A DNA stretch of 8,441 nt from Lentzea aerocolonigenes (GTDB lineage Bacteria > Actinomycetota > Actinomycetes > Mycobacteriales > Pseudonocardiaceae): assembly GCF_000955955.1 (NCBI RefSeq), contig NZ_JYJG01000568.1, forward strand, positions 1 to 8,441, in the 5' to 3' direction. Positions 8,334 through 8,441 of the stretch are shown here, one piece after another (position 1 is the stretch's first letter; each line of letters opens with the position of its first letter). The translations under genes and the position numbers were made by a program. A model generated the notes under the pieces. That model was not told where the DNA came from. It searched no databases and was given only the letters and a program-made list of their open reading frames with translations.

Positions 8334-8349
8334 GGGTGACGGGTCACCC
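8334..8349. promoter_or_regulatory. Perfect 7-bp-arm dyad upstream of the GH63-GH13 operon
   Basis: GGGTGAC-GG-GTCACCC is a perfect inverted repeat with a 2-bp centre, 50 bp before the GTG start, a typical place for an operator. The 157 bases between the GH63 start and the window end hold this dyad and the ribosome binding site. I see no convincing -35/-10 pair and no well-supported gene in them. Confidence 0.4.
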
Positions 8350-8441
8350 GTGGCGGATGAATTGGCCACTCGTCGTGGGCTGTGGATCGGGCGAGGATGA
8401 CGGGATGGCGACCGCGTTCGCGGGCGGCGGGACGTGACTGG

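Noticed and set aside
8405..8437. Short plus-strand frame from ATG 8405 with GAGG 8 bases before it
   Set aside because: Only 10 codons before a stop; no evidence that it is a leader peptide. A second ATG at 8397 is open to the window end but gives only 15 codons with mixed third positions.

Overview
The window is GC-rich DNA with strong G/C bias at third codon positions, typical of a filamentous actinomycete. The first complete gene encodes a DivIVA-like coiled-coil protein whose N-terminus (FDVAWLGFRRDQVRYFV) resembles a type I associate with Pseudonocardiaceae-like actinomycetes. That placement is from memory and uncertain. No RNA gene, insertion sequence, CRISPR array, attachment site or origin is visible, and no stretch over 300 bases lacks a gene.

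Layout. Positions 2-1976 (+) form a translationally coupled string: the tail of an upstream gene, a DivIVA-like coiled-coil protein (85-723) and a DHA2-type MFS exporter (720-1976), joined by 4-bp ATGA and GTGA overlaps. Facing it on the minus strand are a DUF1269 protein (2361-2846) and a small potassium-channel gene (1936-2352). The channel gene carries an in-frame TGA and overlaps the MFS tail by 41 bp. A 113-bp divergent gap (2847-2959) with a perfect 7-bp-arm dyad separates DUF1269 from a plus-strand pair: a DUF7144 membrane protein (2960-3376) and an AI-2E/PerM-family permease (3376-4386). The rest is a minus-strand pair of glycoside hydrolases: a GH63/MGH1-like enzyme (8284 down to 5710) and a GH13 alpha-amylase-family enzyme (5713 down to 4328). 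They are coupled by an ATGA overlap, and the GH13 3' end overlaps the permease by 59 bp.

Two genes are broken. The GH63 gene contains an exact 16-bp tandem duplication (7114-7145) that shifts the frame. Removing one copy restores a continuous 852-residue protein, so the lesion can be defined to the base. The channel gene has a TGA at 2263-2265 just before the conserved QVR segment. The remaining reading frame could still encode a minimal two-helix pore module. Either lesion could be real decay, reversible switching (the tandem repeat) or a sequence/assembly error.

Functionally, a K+ channel, DUF1269 and DUF7144 proteins, an AI-2E-type permease and a GH63+GH13 pair together suggest an osmotic or general-stress and alpha-glucan/compatible-solute locus. 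That is an inference from families and context. I see no convincing evidence of a wholly new system. The most solid unusual observations are the duplication frameshift, the nonsense codon and a His-to-Gln change in the GH13 active-site region IV.
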